This document shows positions 63,401 through 64,000 of a stretch of DNA of 64,000 nt, in pieces (the first letter of the stretch is position 1; every line of letters begins with the position of its first letter). Origin of the DNA: Physcomitrium patens. Its lineage: Eukaryota > Streptophyta > Bryopsida > Funariales > Funariaceae. The notes under the pieces are model-generated. The model ran no database searches. It was not told where the DNA came from and saw nothing but the letters and a program-made list of their open reading frames with translations. The translations under genes were made by a program, and so were the position numbers. Where the stretch lies: NCBI RefSeq assembly GCF_000002425.4, contig NC_037254.1, positions 2,306,758-2,370,757 on the forward strand. The letters are read 5' to 3'.

Positions 63401-64000
63401 ACTATATCTAGTTTAGGAAGCTTTGCATAAGTTCCAAGGTGATTCATGTGGTAAATTAAACAGCAGGATTGTTGCTGCTCATGATATCTTATTTCAGAGA
63501 AAAATCATTTGTTATTTGTATGGATAGATTTTATCCCATTGTGGTGGATTTTAGGTTCCAAGAAAGTTCACCAGCAAAGTAGCTGGAAAGATGGGTTATG
63601 AAGACTTCGTATGGTTTATTCTTTCAGAAGAGGACAAGTCTTCCGAACCCAGCTTAGAGTACTGGTAAGTGCCTTGACATGGTCTCTAAAACATTTTCTG
63701 CACCTCCATATCTTAACTGTGAATTTACATGAATACAAACTGTCTGCTTTCTGATAATTGTAACGCGGACAATACATTAGATTCCGTCACGTATATTACA
63801 ATAAAATCGAGGACATTTTGTTTAATGCTTTCATCCTGGACACGTGATGCAGGTTCAAGTGTGTAGACCTGGATTGTGACGGGATGATTATACTAAATGA
63901 GATGCAATATTTTTACGAGGAGCAACTTCATCGGATGGAGTGCATGGCTCAGGAGCCTGTTCTTTTTGAGGATATCGTTTGTCAAATGACAGATATGATC
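59251..64000 (+). CDS. PP2A regulatory subunit B'' with EF-hands (C-terminal end outside the window)
   Basis: Ten coding exons are seen: 59251-59448, 60802-61038, 61663-61768, 61903-62002, 62161-62266, 62479-62569, 62721-62862, 63172-63319, 63555-63664 and 63853-64000 (cut). They give 462 residues in one frame. The start [19 protein letters not shown] matches the B'' N terminus. A Pro/Ser-rich linker ([11 protein letters not shown]) follows. The scaffold-binding core has V-C-K-L-P-S-F-F and F-V-E-Y-W-V, then [14 protein letters not shown]. Two EF-hand loops are [12 protein letters not shown] and [13 protein letters not shown]'' subunits target the phosphatase and respond to calcium (family knowledge). 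Intron 1 is long (1.35 kb) with a T28 run and a TA repeat. Intron 6 begins with GC. The sequence fits the B''-alpha/beta type better than TON2. Confidence 0.94.
62570..62720 (+). other. GC-AG intron in the PP2A B'' gene
   Basis: The donor is TATG|GCATGA and the acceptor ggacag|CTGAAAC. Joining gives [13 protein letters not shown], the conserved family sequence. Reading on past the donor meets TAA at once, and no nearby GT keeps the frame. The donor context is weaker than the usual AG|GCAAGT. Confidence 0.75.

Overview
The window is nuclear DNA of a land plant. The evidence is spliced genes of plant-only families (IQD calmodulin-binding protein, DUF936), the plant-type separate ATP-citrate lyase subunit A, a Pol III tRNA gene with internal A and B boxes, and decayed Ty1/copia retrotransposons. 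The alternation of GC-balanced gene islands with very AT-rich, transposon- and microsatellite-rich deserts resembles a bryophyte, for example a Physcomitrium-like moss. That last point is inference from texture, not proof.

Layout: 1-2760 holds pieces of at least two copia elements (RNase H tail plus 3' LTR; a tRNA primer-binding site plus a gag remnant) and one arm of a diverged inverted repeat. 3.0-4.15 kb is AT-rich; 4.18-5.1 kb is an unexplained GC-rich block. 6177-7761 (+) is a two-exon membrane-anchored WD-repeat-like gene. 9.2-12.5 kb is a second transposon graveyard (LTR, second inverted-repeat arm, dead Tigger/pogo-type DDE transposase). 12.9-14.9 kb is an unresolved locus followed by tRNA-Lys(UUU) at 14923-14995. 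A perfect 17-copy 23-bp minisatellite (15385-15774) lies just past the end of an IQD gene (18347-15858, -). 20.4-21.8 kb is AT-rich. 23284-27716 (+) is a 14-exon alpha-amylase. 31716-28811 (-) is the 11-exon TFIIH subunit TFB4, with one intron that has U12-type signals. 35.8-39.4 kb is AT-rich. 41415-44252 (+) is a DUF936 gene with a GC-AG intron. 47957-44737 (-) is a 13-exon ATP-citrate lyase subunit A. 49.6-56.5 kb has no firmly recognised gene, but an odd 250-codon ORF, a perfect hairpin and some exon-like pieces. 56.5-58.7 kb is an AT desert. 59251 to the window end (+) is a PP2A regulatory subunit B'' with EF-hands, also with a GC-AG intron, cut by the window edge.

The genes are mainly housekeeping or regulatory (starch/glucan breakdown, cytosolic acetyl-CoA supply, Pol II transcription/repair, phosphatase targeting, calmodulin binding) and are not an obvious pathway cluster. 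Exon boundaries were worked out by hand from splice signals plus reading frame and known family sequence. Every listed coding exon chain is in frame. I found no convincing new biological system. The most checkable unusual signals are the U12-type intron, the two GC-AG introns, the homogeneous minisatellite with 17 TGACG cores, and the degraded pogo-type transposase.
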